Shown in pieces: positions 38,543-51,206 of a stretch of DNA of 64,000 nt (position 1 is its first letter; each line of letters begins with the position of its first letter). Under the pieces are notes generated by a model that saw nothing but the letters and a program-made list of their open reading frames with translations, was not told the origin of the DNA and did no database searches. Origin of the DNA: Prosopocoilus inquinatus (Eukaryota > Arthropoda > Insecta > Coleoptera > Lucanidae). A program made the position numbers and the translations under genes. The DNA lies in NCBI GenBank assembly GCA_036172665.1, contig JAYKNF010000073.1, positions 1 to 64,000 of the forward strand. The letters are read 5' to 3'.

Positions 38543-39883
38543 GTTACCGTTGTTCCTGTGATGTATCTAAACGATCCTTACTTATCTAACATGTTATTTA
38601 ACGTTTGGATGGGCTCCAGTAAGTCTGATGTGAGATACAAAGTTTTTGGACGCAGCAGGAGCTGGAAATAGTTTTAAACGAAACAACACATATTAGCGTT
38701 GTTCCTGTGCTGTATCTAATCGATCCTTACTTATCTATCATGTTATTTGACGTTTCGATGGACTCCAGTAACTCTGATATGAGATACGTCGTTTTCGGAC
38801 GCAGCAGAAGCTGGAAATAGTTTTAAACGAAACAACACGTATTAGCGTTGTTCCTGTGATGTATCTAAACGATCCTTACTTATCTAACATGTTATTTGAC
38901 GTTTGGATGGACTCCAGTAAGTCTGATGTGAGATACAAAGTTTTGGGACGCAGCAGGAGCTGGAAATAGTTTTAAACGAAACAACACGTATTAGCGTTGT
39001 TCCTGTGATGTATCTAATCGATCCTTTCTCATCTATCATGTTATTTGACGTTTGGACGGACTCCAGTAACTCTGATGAGAGATACAAAGTTCTCGGACGC
39101 AGTAGAAGCTGGAAATAGTTTTGAACGAAACAACACCTATTAGCGTTGTTCCTGTGATGTATCTAAACGATCCTTACTTATCTAACATGTTATTTGACGT
39201 TTGGATGGACTCCAGTAAGTCTGATGTGAGATACAAAGTTTTGGGACGCAGCAGGAGCTGGAAATAGTTTTAAACGAAACAACACGTATTAGCGTTGTTC
39301 CTGTGCTGTATCTAATCGATCCTTACTTATCTATCATGTTACTTGACGTTTCGATGGACTCCAGTAACTCTGATGTGAGATACGAAGTTTTCGGACGCAG
39401 CAGAAGCTGGAAATAGTTTTAAACGATACAACACGTATTAGCGTTGTTCCTGTGATGTATCTAATCGATCCTTACTCATCTATCATGTTATTTGACGTTT
39501 GGACGGACTCCAGTAACTCTGATGAGATATTCAAAGTTCTCGGACGCAGTAGAAGCTGGAAATAGTTTTTAACGAAACAACACGTATTAGCGTTGTTCCT
39601 GTGATGTATCTAAACGATCCTTACTTATCTAACATGTTATTTGACGTTTGGATGGACTCCAGTAAGTCTGATGTGAGATACAAAGTTTTTGGACGCAGCA
39701 GGAGCTGGAAATAGTTTTAAACGAAACAACACGTATTAGCGTTGTTCCTGTGATGTATCTAAACGATCCTTACTCATCTATCATGTTATTTGACGTTTGG
39801 ACAGACTCCAGTAACTCTGATGTGAGATACAAAGTTCTCGGACGCAGCAGGAGCTGGAAATAGTTTTAGACGAAACAACACGT
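38543..39883 (+). repeat. Nine-monomer internal duplication, first copy
   Basis: ACTCTGATAT at 38,771 recurs at 40,112 (1,341 bp = 9 monomers), with the AACACATATT tail of the preceding K unit in both. The GTTACTTGACG and GAGATATTC units that follow are also shared. Confidence 0.75.
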
Positions 39884-40926
39884 ATTAGCGTTGTTCCTGT
39901 GCTGTATCTAAACGATCCTTACTTATCTAACATGTTATTTGACGTTTGGATGGACTCCAGTAAGTCTGATGTGAGATACAAAGTTTTTGGACGCAGCAGG
40001 AGCTGGAAATAGTTTTAAACGAAACAACACATATTAGCGTTGTTCCTGTGCTGTATCTAATCGATCCTTACTTATCTATCATGTTATTTGACGTTTCGAT
40101 GGACTCCAGTAACTCTGATATGAGATACGACGTTTTCGGACGCAGCAGAAGCTGGAAATAGTTTTAAACGAAACAACACGTATTAGCGTTGTTCCTGTGA
40201 TGTATCTAAACGATCCTTACTTATCTAACATGTTATTTGACGTTTGGATGGACTCCAGTAAGTCTGATGTGAGATACAAAGTTTTGGGACGCAGCAGGAG
40301 CTGGAAATAGTTTTAAACGAAACAACACGTATTAGCGTTGTTCCTGTGCTGTATCTAATCGATCCTTACTTATCTATCATGTTACTTGACGTTTCGATGG
40401 ACTCCAGTAACTCTGATGTGAGATACGAAGTTTTCGGACGCAGCAGAAGCTGGAAATAGTTTTAAACGATACAACACGTATTAGCGTTGTTCCTGTGATG
40501 TATCTAATCGATCCTTACTCATCTATCATGTTATTTGACGTTTGGACGGACTCCAGTAACTCTGATGAGATATTCAAAGTTCTCGGACGCAGTAGAAGCT
40601 GGAAATAGTTTTTAACGAAACAACACGTATTAGCGTTGTTCCTGTGATGTATCTAAACGATCCTTACTTATCTAACATGTTATTTGACGTTTGGATGGAC
40701 TCCAGTAAGTCTGATGTGAGATACAAAGTTTTTGGACGCAGCAGGAGCTGGAAATAGTTTTAAACGAAACAACACGTATTAGCGTTGTTCCTGTGATGTA
40801 TCTAAACGATCCTTACTCATCTATCATGTTATTTGACGTTTGGACAGACTCCAGTAACTCTGATGTGAGATACAAAGTTCTCGGACGCAGCAGGAGCTGG
40901 AAATAGTTTTAGACGAAACAACACGT
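39884..40926 (+). repeat. Nine-monomer internal duplication, second copy shortened to seven
   Basis: GTTACTTGACG recurs after 1,043 bp = 7 monomers (39,341 and 40,384), while the upstream marker recurs after 9. Two monomers of the first copy (about 38,990-39,287, including the CCTTTCTCATC unit) are therefore absent from the second. Its first monomer joins a GTGCTG head to a K body. Confidence 0.72.
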
Positions 40927-43368
40927 ATTAGCGTTGTTCCTGTGCTGTATCTAACCGATCCTTACTCATCTATCATGTTACTTGGCGTTTCGATGGACTC
41001 CGGTAGCTCTTATGTGAGATACGACTTTTTCGGACGCAGCAGAAGCTGGAAATAGTTTTAAATGAAACAACACGCATTAGCGTTGTTCCTGTGATTTATC
41101 TAATCGATCCTTACTCATTTATCATGTTATTTGGCGTTTCGATGGACTCCAGTAACTTTGATGTGAGATACGAAGTTCTCGGACGCAGCTGAAGCTGGAA
41201 ATAGTTTCAAACGAAACAACAGGTATTAGCGTTGTTCCTGTGCTGTATCTAATCGATCCTTACTTATCTATCATGTTATTTGACGTTTCGATGGACTCCA
41301 GTAACTCTGATGTGAGATACGATGTTTTCGGACGCAGCAGAAGCTGGAAATAGTTTTAAACGAAACAACACGCATTAGCGATGTTCCTGTGATGTATCTA
41401 AACGATCCTTACTTATCTATCATGTTATTTGACGTTTCGATGGACTCCAGTAACTCTGATTTGAGATACGACGTTCTCGGACGCAGGAGAAGCTGGAAAT
41501 AATTTTGAACGAAACAACACGTATTAGCGTTGTTCCTGTGATGTATCTAAACGATCATTACTTATCTAACATGTTATTTAACGTTTGGATGGACTCCAGT
41601 AAGTCTGAAGTGAGATACAAAGTTTTTGGACGCAGCAGGAGCTGGAAATAGTTTTAAACGAAACAACACGTATTAGCGTTGTTCCTGTGCTGTATCTAAT
41701 CGATCCTTACTTATCTATCATGTTATTTGACGTTTCGATGGACTCCAGTAACTCTGATTTGAGATACGACGTTTTCGGACGCAGCAGAAGCTGGAAATAG
41801 TTTTAAACGAAACAACACGTATTAGCGTTGTTCCTGTGATGTATCTAATCGATCCTTACTTATTTATCATGTTATTTGACGTTTGGATGGACTCCAGTAA
41901 CCCTGACGTGAGATACGAAGTTCTCGGACGCAGCAGAAGCTGGAAATAGTTTTAAACGAAACAACACGTATTAGCGTTGTTCCTGTGATGTATCTAATCG
42001 ATCATTACTCATCTATCATGTTATTTGACGTTTGGACGGACTCCAGTAACTCTGATGTGAGATACAAAGTTATCGGACGCAGCAGAAGCTGGAAATAGTT
42101 TTGAACGAAACAACACGTTTTAGCGTTGTTCCTGTGCTGTATCTAATCGATCCTTACTTATCTATCATGTTATTTGACGTTTGGATGAACTCCAGTAACT
42201 CTAATGTGAGATACGAAATTTTCGGACGCAGCAGAAGCTGGAAATAGTTTTGAACGAAACAACACGTATTAGCGTCGTTCCTGTGATGTATCTAAACGAT
42301 CCTTACTTATCTAACATGTTATTTGACGTTTGGATGGACTCCAGTAAGTCTGATGTGAGATACAAAGTTTTTTGACGCAGCAGGAGCTGGAAATAGTTTT
42401 AAACGAAACAACACGTATTAGCGTTGTTCCTGTGATGTATCTAAACGATCCTTACTCATCTATCATGTTATTTGACGTTTGGACGGACTCCAGTAACTCT
42501 GATGTGAGATACAAAGTTCTCGGACGCAGCAGAAGCTGGAAATAATTTTGAACGAAACAACACCTATTAGCGTTGTTCCTGTGATGTATCTAAAGGATCC
42601 TTACTTATCTAACATGCTATTTGACGTTTGGATGGACTCCAGTAAGTCTGATGTGAGATACAAAGTTTTGGGACGCAGCAGGAGCTGGAAATAGTTTTAA
42701 ACGAAACAACACGTATTAGCGTTGTTCCTGTGCTGTATCTAATCGATCCTTACTTATCTATCATGTTATTTGACGTTTCGATGGACTCCAGTAACTCTGA
42801 TGTGAGATACGAAGTTTTCGGACGCAGCAGAAGCTGAAAATAGTTTTAAACGATACAACACGTATTAGCGTTGTTCCTGTGATGTATCTAATCGATCCTT
42901 ACTCATCTATCATGTTAATTGACGTTTGGACGGACTCCAGTAACTCTGATGAGAGATTCAAAGTTCTCGGACGCAGTAGAAGCTGGAAATAGTTTTGAAC
43001 GAAACAACACGTATTAGCGTTGTTCCTGTGATGTATCTAAACGATCCTTACTTATCTAACATGTTATTTGACGTTTGGATGGACTCCAGTAAGTCTGATG
43101 TGAGATACAAAGTTTTTGGACGCAGCAGGAGCTGGAAATAGTTTTAAACGAAACAACAAGTATTAGCGTTGTTCCTGTGATGTATCTAAACGATCCTTAC
43201 TCATCTATCATGTTATTTGACGTTTGGACAGACTCCAGTAACTCTGATGTGAGATACAAAGTTCTCGGACGCAGCAGGAGCTGGAAATAGTTTTAAACGA
43301 AACAGCACGCATTAGCGTTGTTCCTGTGCTGTATCTAATCGATCCTTACTCATATATCATGTTATTTG

Positions 43369-44669
43369 GCGTTTCGATGGAGTCCAGTAGCTCTGATGTG
43401 AGATACGACGTTTTCGGACGCAGGAGAAGCTGGAAATAGTTTTAAACGAAACAACACGCATTAGCGTTGTTCCTGTGATGTATCTAATCGATCCTTACTT
43501 ATCTATCATGTTATTTGACGTTTGGATGGACTCCAGTAAACCTGACGTGAGATACGATGTTCTCGGACGCAGCATAAGCTGGAAATAGTTTTAAACGAAA
43601 CAACACCCATTAGCGTTGTTCCTGTGATGTATCTAATCGATCCTTACTTATCTATCATGTTATTTGACGTTTGGATGGACTCCAGTAACCCTGACGTGAG
43701 ATACGAAGTTCTCGGACGCAGCAGAAGCTGGAAATAGTTTTAAACGAAACAACACGTATTAGCGTTGTTCCTGTGATGTATCTAATCGATCCTTACTCAT
43801 CTATCATGTTATTTGACGTTTGGACGGACTCCAGTAACTCTGATGTGAGATACAAAGTTCTCGGACGCAGCAGAAGCTGGAAATAATTTTGAACGTAACA
43901 ACACGTATTACCGTTGTTCCTGTGATGTATCTAAACGATCCTTACTTATCTAACATGTTATTTAACGTTTGGATGGGCTCCAGTAAGTCTGATGTGAGAT
44001 ACAAAGTTTTTGGACGCAGCAGGAGCTGGAAATAGTTTTAAACGAAACAACACATATTAGCGTTGTTCCTGTGCTGTATCTAATCGATCCTTACTTATCT
44101 ATCATGTTATTTGACGTTTCGATGGACTCCAGTAACTCTGATATGAGATACGACGTTTTCGGACGCAGCAGAAGCTGGAAATAGTTTTAAACGAAACAAC
44201 ACGTATTAGCGTTGTTCCTGTGATGTATCTAAACGATCCTTACTTATCTAACATGTTATTTGACGTTTGGATGGACTCCAGTAAGTCTGATGTGAGATAC
44301 AAAGTTTTGGGACGCAGCAGGAGCTGGAAATAGTTTTAAACGAAACAACACGTTTTAGCGTTGTTCCTGTGATGTATCTAATCGATCCTTTCTCATCTAT
44401 CATGTTATTTGACGTTTGGACGGACTCCAGTAACTCTGATGAGAGATACAAAGTTCTCGGACGCAGTAGAAGCTGGAAATAGTTTTGAACGAAACAACAC
44501 CTATTAGCGTTGTTCCTGTGATGTATCTAAACGATCCTTACTTATCTAACATGTTATTTGACGTTTGGATGGACTCCAGTAAGTCTGATGTGAGATACAA
44601 AGTTTTGGGACGCAGCAGGAGCTGGAAATAGTTTTAAACGAAACAACACGTATTAGCGTTGTTCCTGTG
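43369..44669 (+). repeat. Rearranged HOR-A relative A'2 (partial)
   Basis: Matches A'1 at +5,364 bp from GGAGTCC (43,379) to 44,669. At 44,670 GTGATG replaces the GTGCTG expected from A'1. Differences noticed between the two are GGACTGACT/GGACGGACT (near 38,460), GTGTTACC/GTATTACC (near 38,542), TACGTCG/TACGACG (near 38,787) and CGTATT/CGTTTT (near 38,990). Confidence 0.85.
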
Positions 44670-44802
44670 ATGTATCTAATCGATCCTTACTCATCTATCA
44701 TATTATTTGACGTTTGGATGGACTCCAGTAACTCTGATGAGAGATACAAAGATTTCGGACGCAGCAGAAACTGGAAATAGTTTTGAACGAAACAACACGC
44801 AT

Positions 44803-45370
44803 TAGCGTTGTTCCTGTGTAGTATCTAATCGATCCTTACTCATCTATCATGTTATTTGGCTTTTCGATGGACTCCAGTAACTCTGATGTGAGATACGAAG
44901 TTTTCGGACGCATCAGAAGCTGGAAATAGTTTTAAACGAAACAACACGCATTAGCGATGTTCCTGTGATGTATCTAAACGATCCTTACTCATCTATCATG
45001 TTATTTGACGTTTGGACGGACTCCAGTAACTCTGATGAGAGATACAAAGTTCTCGGACGCAGTAGAAGCTGGAAATAGTTTTGACCGAAACAACACGCAT
45101 TAGCGTTGTTCCTGTGATGTATCTAATCGATCCTTACTCATCTATCATGTTATTTGACGTTTGGATGTACTCTAGGAACTCTGATGTGAGATACAAAGAT
45201 ATCGGACGCAGCAGAAGCTGGAAATAGTTTTGAACGAAACAACACCTATTAGCGTTGTTCCTGTGATGTATCTAAACGATCCTTACTTATCTAACATGTT
45301 ATTTGACGTTTGGATGGACTCCAGTAAGTCTGATGTGAGATACAAAGTTTTGGGACGCAGCAGGAGCTGG
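44803..45370 (+). repeat. Block copied 17 monomers downstream (47,336-47,903)
   Basis: GGCTTTTCG at 44,858 and 47,391, GCATCAGAAGC, TTTTGACCG and GTACTCTAGG at 45,167 and 47,700 are all 2,533 bp (17 monomers) apart. The GTACTCTAGG unit is copied again at 48,743, 7 monomers further on. Confidence 0.78.
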
Positions 45371-45409
45371 AAATAGTTTTAAACGAAACAACACGCATTA
45401 GCGTTGTTC

Positions 45410-46303
45410 CTGTGATGTATCTAATCGATCCTTACTCATCTATCATGTTATTTGACGTTTGGATGGACTCCAGTGACTCTGATGAGAGATATAAAGATTT
45501 CGGACGCAGCAGAAGCTGGAAATAGTTTTGAACGAAACAACACCTATTAGCGTTGTTCCTGTGATGTATCTAAACGATCCTTACTTATCTAACATGTTAT
45601 TTGACGTTTGGATGGACTCCAGTAAGTCTGATGTGAGATACAAAGTTTTTGGACGCAGCAGGAGCTGGAAATAGTTTTAAACGAAACAACACGTATTAGC
45701 GTTGTTCCTGTGCTGTATCTAATCGATCCTAACTCATATATCATGTTATTTGGCGTTTCGATGGACTCCAGTAGCTCTGATGTGAGATACGACGTTTTCG
45801 GAGGCAGCAGAAGCTGGAAATAGTTTTAAACGAAACAACACGCATTAGCGTTGTTCCTGTGATGTATCTAATCGATCCTTACTCATCTATCATGTTATTT
45901 GACGTTTGGATGGACTCCAGTGACTCTGATGAGAGATATAAAGATTTCGGACGCAGCAGAAGCTGGAAATAGTTTTGAACGAAACAACACCTATTAGCGT
46001 TGTTCCTGTGATGTATCTAAACGATCCTTACTTATCTAACATGTTATTTGACGTTTGGATGGACTCCAGTAAGTCTGATGTGAGATACAAAGTTTTTGGA
46101 CGCAGCAGGAGCTGGAAATAGTTTTAAACGAAACAACACGTATTAGCGTTGTTCCTGTGCTGTATCTAATCGATCCTAACTCATATATCATGTTATTTGG
46201 CGTTTCGATGGACTCCAGTAGCTCTGATGTGAGATACGACGTTTTCGGACGCAGCAGAAGCTGGAAATAGTTTTAAACGAAACAACACGCATTAGCGTTG
46301 TTC
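45410..46303 (+). repeat. Three-monomer tandem duplication (D-K-R)
   Basis: CAGTGACTCT with GAGATATAAAG at 45,471 and 45,918 (447 bp = 3 monomers), each followed by a K unit and an R unit with CCTAACTCATATATC. The first R has GGAGGCAGC where the second has GGACGCAGC. Confidence 0.82.
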
Positions 46304-47205
46304 CTGTGATGTATCTAATCGATCCTTACTCATCTATCATGCTATTTGGCGTTTCGATGGACTCCAGTAACTTTGATGTGAGATACGAAGTTCTCGGACG
46401 CAGTTGAAGCTGGAAATAGTTTTAAACGAAACAACACGTATTAGCGTTGTTCCTGTGCTGTATCTAATCGATCCTTACTTATCTATCATGTTATTTGACG
46501 TTTGGATGGACTCCAGTAACTCTAATGTGAGATACGAAATTTTCGGACGCAGCAGAAGCTGGAAATAGTTTTAAACGAAACAACACCTATTAGCGATGTT
46601 CCTGTGATGTATCTAATCGATCCTTACTCATCTATCATGTTATTTTACGTTTGGATGGACTCCAGTATCTCTGATGAGAGATACAAAGATTTCGGACGCA
46701 GCAGAAGCTGGAAATAGTTTTGAACGAAACAACACCTATTAGCGATGTTCCTGTGATGTATCTAATCGATCCTTACTCATCTATCATGTTATTTTACGTT
46801 TGGATGGACTTCAGTAACTCTGATGTGAGATACAATGTTTTTGGACGCAGCAGAAGCTGGAAATAGTTTTGAACGAAACAACACGTATTAGCGTTGTTCC
46901 TGTGATGTATCTAATCGATCCTTACTCATCTATAATGTTATTTGGCGTTTCGATAGACTCCAGTAACTTTGATGTGAGATACGAAGTTCTCGGACGCAGC
47001 TGAAGCTGGAAATAATTTTAAATGAAACAACACGTATTAGCGTTGTTCCTGTGATGTATCTAATCGATCCTTACTCATCTATCATGTTATTTGGCGTTTC
47101 GATGGACTCCAGTAGCTCTGATGTGAGATACGACGTTTTCGGACGCAGCAGAAGCTGGAAATAGTTTTAAACGAAACAACACGCATTAGCGTTGTTCCTG
47201 TGATG
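46291..47205 (+). repeat. HOR-B-like block B0 (about six monomers)
   Basis: Begins with the ATCATGCTATTTGGCG T-type monomer (46,335) and continues with the TAATGTGAG, TTTTACG/TATCTC, TTTTACG/ACAATG and TATAATG/CGATAGACT units, the order seen at the start of HOR-B copies. It then changes to K units near 47,205. It is an isolated outlier of HOR-B 33 monomers before B1. Confidence 0.75.
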
Positions 47206-47963
47206 TATCTAATCGATCCTTACTTATCTAACATGTTATTTGACGTTTGGATGGACTCCAGTAAGTCTGATGTGAGATACAAAGTTTTTGGACGCAGCAG
47301 GAGCTGGAAATAGTTTTAAACGAAACAACACGAATTAGCGTTGTTCCTGTGATGTATCTAAACGATCCTTACTTATCTATCATGTTATTTGGCTTTTCGA
47401 TGGACTCCAGTAACTCTGATGTGAGATACGAAGTTTTCGGACGCATCAGAAGCTGGAAATAGTTTTAAACGAAACAACACGCATTAGCGATGTTCCTGTG
47501 ATGTATCTAAACGATCCTTACTCATCTATCATGTTATTTGACGTTTGGACGGACTCCAGTAACTCTGATGAGAGATACAAAGTTCTCGGACGCAGTAGAA
47601 GCTGGAAATAGTTTTGACCGAAACAACACGCATTAGCGTTGTTCCTGTGATGTATCTAATCGATCCTTACTCATCTATCATGTTATTTGACGTTTGGATG
47701 TACTCTAGGAACTCTGATGTGAGATACAAAGATATCGGACGCAGCAGAAGCTGGAAATAGTTTTGAACGAAACAACACCTATTAGCGTTGTTCCTGTGAT
47801 GTATCTAAACGATCCTTACTTATCTAACATGTTATTTGACGTTTGGATGGACTCCAGTAAGTCTGATGTGAGATACAAAGTTTTGGGACGCAGCAGGAGC
47901 TGGAAATAGTTTTAAACGAAACAACACGTATTAGCGTTGTTCCTGTGATGTATCTAATCGATC

Positions 47964-48530
47964 CTTACTCATCTATCATGTTATTTGACGTTTGGACGGA
48001 CTCCAGTAACTCTGATGAGAGATTCAAATTTCTCGGACGCAGTAGAAGCTGGAAATAGTTTTGAACGAAACAACACGTATTAGCGTTGTTCCTGTGATGT
48101 ATCTAAACGATCCTTACTTATCTAACATGTTATTTAACGTTTGGATGGACTCCAGTAAGTCTGATGTGTGATACAAAGTTTTTGGACGCAGCAGGAGCTG
48201 GAAATAGTTTTAAACGAAACAACACATATTAGCGTTGTTCCTGTGCTGTATCTAATCGATCCTTACTTATCTATCATGTTATTTGACGTTTGGACGGACT
48301 CCAGTAACTCTGATGAGAGATTCAAATTTCTCGGACGCAGTAGAAGCTGGAAATAGTTTTGAACGAAACAACACGTATTAGCGTTGTTCCTGTGATGTAT
48401 CTAAACGATCCTTACTTATCTAACATGTTATTTAACGTTTGGATGGACTCCAGTAAGTCTGATGTGAGATACAAAGTTTTTGGACGCAGCAGGAGCTGGA
48501 AATAGTTTTAACCGAAACAACACATATTAG
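47964..48530 (+). repeat. Two-monomer (E-K) tandem duplication
   Basis: GATTCAAATTTCTCGG at 48,021 and 48,319 (298 bp = 2 monomers), each followed by a K unit with TTAACG and an AACACATATT tail. The first K has a private TGTGTGATAC (48,164). That change opens a 62-codon frame at 48,168-48,356 that starts with GTG. I do not regard it as a gene. Confidence 0.8.
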
Positions 48531-49568
48531 CGTTGTTCCTGTGCTGTATCTAATCGATCCTTACTCATCTATCATGTTATTTGACGTTTGGACGGACTCC
48601 AGTAACTCTGATGAGAGATACAAAGTTCTCGGACGCAGTAGAAGCTGGAAATAGTTTTGACCGAAACAACACGCATTAGCGTTGTTCCTGTGATGTATCT
48701 AATCGATCCTTACTCATATATCATGTTATTTGACGTTTGGATGTACTCTAGGAACTCTGATGTGAGATACAAAGATATCGGACGCAGCAGAAGCTGGAAA
48801 TAGTTTTGAACGAAACAACAACTATTAGCGTTGTTCCTGTGATGTATCTAAACGATCCTTACTTATCTAACATGTTATTTGACGTTTGGATGGACTCCAG
48901 TAAGTCTGATGTGAGATACAAAGTTTTGGGACGCAGCAGGAGCTGGAAATAGTTTTAAACGAAACAACACGTATTAGCGTTGTTCCTGTGATGTATCTAA
49001 TCGATCCTTACTCATCTATCATGTTATTTGACGTTTGGATGGGCTCCAGTAACTCTGATGAGAGATACAAAGATTTCGGACGCAGCAGAAGCTGGAAATA
49101 GTTTTGAACGAAACAACACCTATTAGCGTTGTTCCTGTGATGTATCTAAACGATCCTTACTTATCTAACATGTTATTTGACGTTTGGATGGACACCAGTA
49201 TCCCTGATGTGAGATACGAAGTTCTCGGACGCAGCAGAAGCTGGAAATAGTTTTAAACGAAACAACACGTATTAGCGTTGTTCCTGTGATGTATCTAATC
49301 GATCCTTACTCATCTATCATGTTATTTGACGTTTGGACGGACTCCAGTAACTCTGATGAGAGATTCAAAGTTCTCGGACGCAGTAGAAGCTGGAAATAGT
49401 TTTAAACGAAACAACACGTATTAGCGTTGTTCCTGTGCTGTATCTAATCGATCCTTACTCATATATCATGTTACTTGGCGTTTCGATGGACTCCAGTAGC
49501 TCTGATGTGAGATACGACGTTTTCGGACGCAGCAGAAGCTGGAAATAGTTTTAAACGAAACAACACGT

Positions 49569-49866
49569 ATTAGCGTTGTTCCTGTGATGTATCTAATCGA
49601 TCCTTACTTATCTATCATGTTATTTGACGTTTCGATGCACTCCAGTAACTCTGATGTGAGATACGACGTTTTCGGACGCAGCAGAAGCTGGAAATAGTTT
49701 TAAACGAAACAACACGTATTAGCGTTGTTCCTGTGATGTATCTAATCGATCCTTACTTATCTATCATGTTATTTGACGTTTCGATGCACTCCAGTAACTC
49801 TGATGTGAGATACGACGTTTTCGGACGCAGCAGAAGCTGGAAATAGTTTTAAACGAAACAACACGT
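49569..49866 (+). repeat. Single-monomer tandem duplication with a private ATGCACT variant
   Basis: Monomers 49,569-49,717 and 49,718-49,866 are identical and share ATGCACTCC (49,635 and 49,784) where others have ATGGACTCC. Apart from this base they equal the identical pair at 6,359-6,656. Confidence 0.88.
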
Positions 49867-50889
49867 ATTAGCGTTGTTCCTGTGATGTATCTAATCGATC
49901 CTTACTCATCTATCATGTTATTTGACGTTTGGATGGGCTCCAGTAACTCTGATGAGAGATACAAAGATTTCGGACGCAGCAGAAGCTGGAAATAGTTTTA
50001 AACGAAACAACACGTATTAGCGTTGTTCCTGTGCTGTATCTAATCGATCCTTACTTATCTATCATGTTATTTGACGTTTCGATGGACTCCAGTAGCTCTG
50101 ATGTGAGATACGACGTTTTCGGACGCAGCAGAAGCTGGAAATAGTTTTAAACGAAACAACACGCATTAGCGTTGTTCCTGTGATGTATCTAATCGATCCT
50201 TACTCATCTATCATGTTACTTGGCGTTTCGATGGACTCCAGTAGCTCTGATGTGAGATACGACGTTTTCGGACGCAGCAGAAGCTGGAAATAGATTTGAA
50301 CGAAACAACACGTATTAGCGTTGTTCCTGTGCTGTATCTAATAGATCCTTACTTATCTATCATGTTATTTGACGTTTGGATGGACTCCAGTAACTCTAAT
50401 GTGAGATACGAATTTCTCGGACGCAGCAGAAGCTGGAAATAGTTCTAAACGAAACACCACGTATTAGCGTTGTTCCTGTGATATATCTAATCGATCCTTA
50501 CTTATCTATCATGTTATTTGACGTTTCGATGGACTCCAGTAGCTCTGATGTGAGATACGACGTTTTCGGACGCAGCAGAAGCTGGAAATAGTTTTAAACG
50601 AAACAACACGCATTAGCGTTGTTCCTGTGATGTATCTAATCGATCCTTACTCATCTATAATGTTATTTGGCGTTTCGATAGACTCCAGTAACTTTGATGT
50701 GAGATACGAAATTCTCGGACGCAGCTGAAGCTGGAAATAATTTTAAATGAAACAACACGTAGTAGCGTTGTTCCTGTGATGTGTCTAATCGATCCTTACT
50801 CATCTATCATGTTATTTGGCGTTTCGATGGACTCCAGTAGCTCTGATGTGAGATACGACGTTTTCGGACGCAGCAGAAGCTGGAAATAG

Positions 50890-50905
50890 TTTTAAACGAA
50901 AAACA
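50890..50905 (+). other. 1-bp deletion in the linker of one monomer
   Basis: The unit reads AACGAAAAACACGC where the norm is AACGAAACAACACGC. Monomer starts after this point are shifted by -1 (for example 51,207 = 101 + 343 x 149 - 1). Confidence 0.9.
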
Positions 50906-51206
50906 CGCATTAGCGTTGTTCCTGTGCTGTATCTAATCGATCTTTACTCAACTATCATGTTATTTGGCGTTTCGATGGACTCCAGTAGCTCTGATGTGAG
51001 ATACGACGTTTTCGGACGCAGCAGAAGCTGGAAATAGTTTTAAACGAAACAACACGCATTAGCGTTGTTCCTGTGATGTATCTAATCTATCCTTACTCAT
51101 CTATCATGCTATTTGGCGTTTCGATGGACTCCAGTAGCTCTGATGTGAGATACGACGTTTTCGGACGCAGCAGAAGCTGGAAATAGTTTTAAACGAAACA
51201 ACACGC

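Larger units (their letters stand above)
38005..43368 (+). repeat. Rearranged HOR-A relative A'1 (36 monomers, 5,364 bp)
   Basis: Starts in a monomer with GGAGTCC (38,015) and the CAGGAGAAGC variant. The same monomer recurs at 43,379, so the period is again 5,364 bp, although the content differs: about 17 central HOR-A monomers are replaced by other units and by an internal duplication. The stretch from about 40,480 to 43,368 follows HOR-A order, but with the undeleted-type monomer series at 41,076-41,522 and an ordinary K unit near 42,310 where HOR-A has a patched one. It therefore looks like a sister lineage of HOR-A rather than a decayed copy. Confidence 0.82.
44670..51206 (+). repeat. Transition domain: irregular monomer order with short tandem duplications
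   Basis: Between the two higher-order systems the monomers follow no long period. Local duplications of 1, 2, 3, 7 and 17 monomers can be traced by private variants. Both K/E/D units typical of the left and R/T/N units typical of HOR-B occur. N here means the TAACTCTAATGTGAG, GAAATTTTCGG unit. One 1-bp deletion near 50,900 is the first break in monomer phase. No other sequence is present. Confidence 0.82.

Noticed and set aside
38884..39087. 67-codon open frame on the - strand, repeated at 44,248-44,451
   Set aside because: The two copies lie one A' unit (5,364 bp) apart, so recurrence follows from the repeat rather than from selection. The same antisense frame is interrupted in most monomers.
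48168..48356. 62-codon open frame on the + strand
   Set aside because: It starts at GTG, lies wholly within two satellite monomers and exists because one K unit reads TGTGTGATAC. The frame is closed by stops in most other copies and shifts by two bases per monomer. No domain or initiation context was seen.
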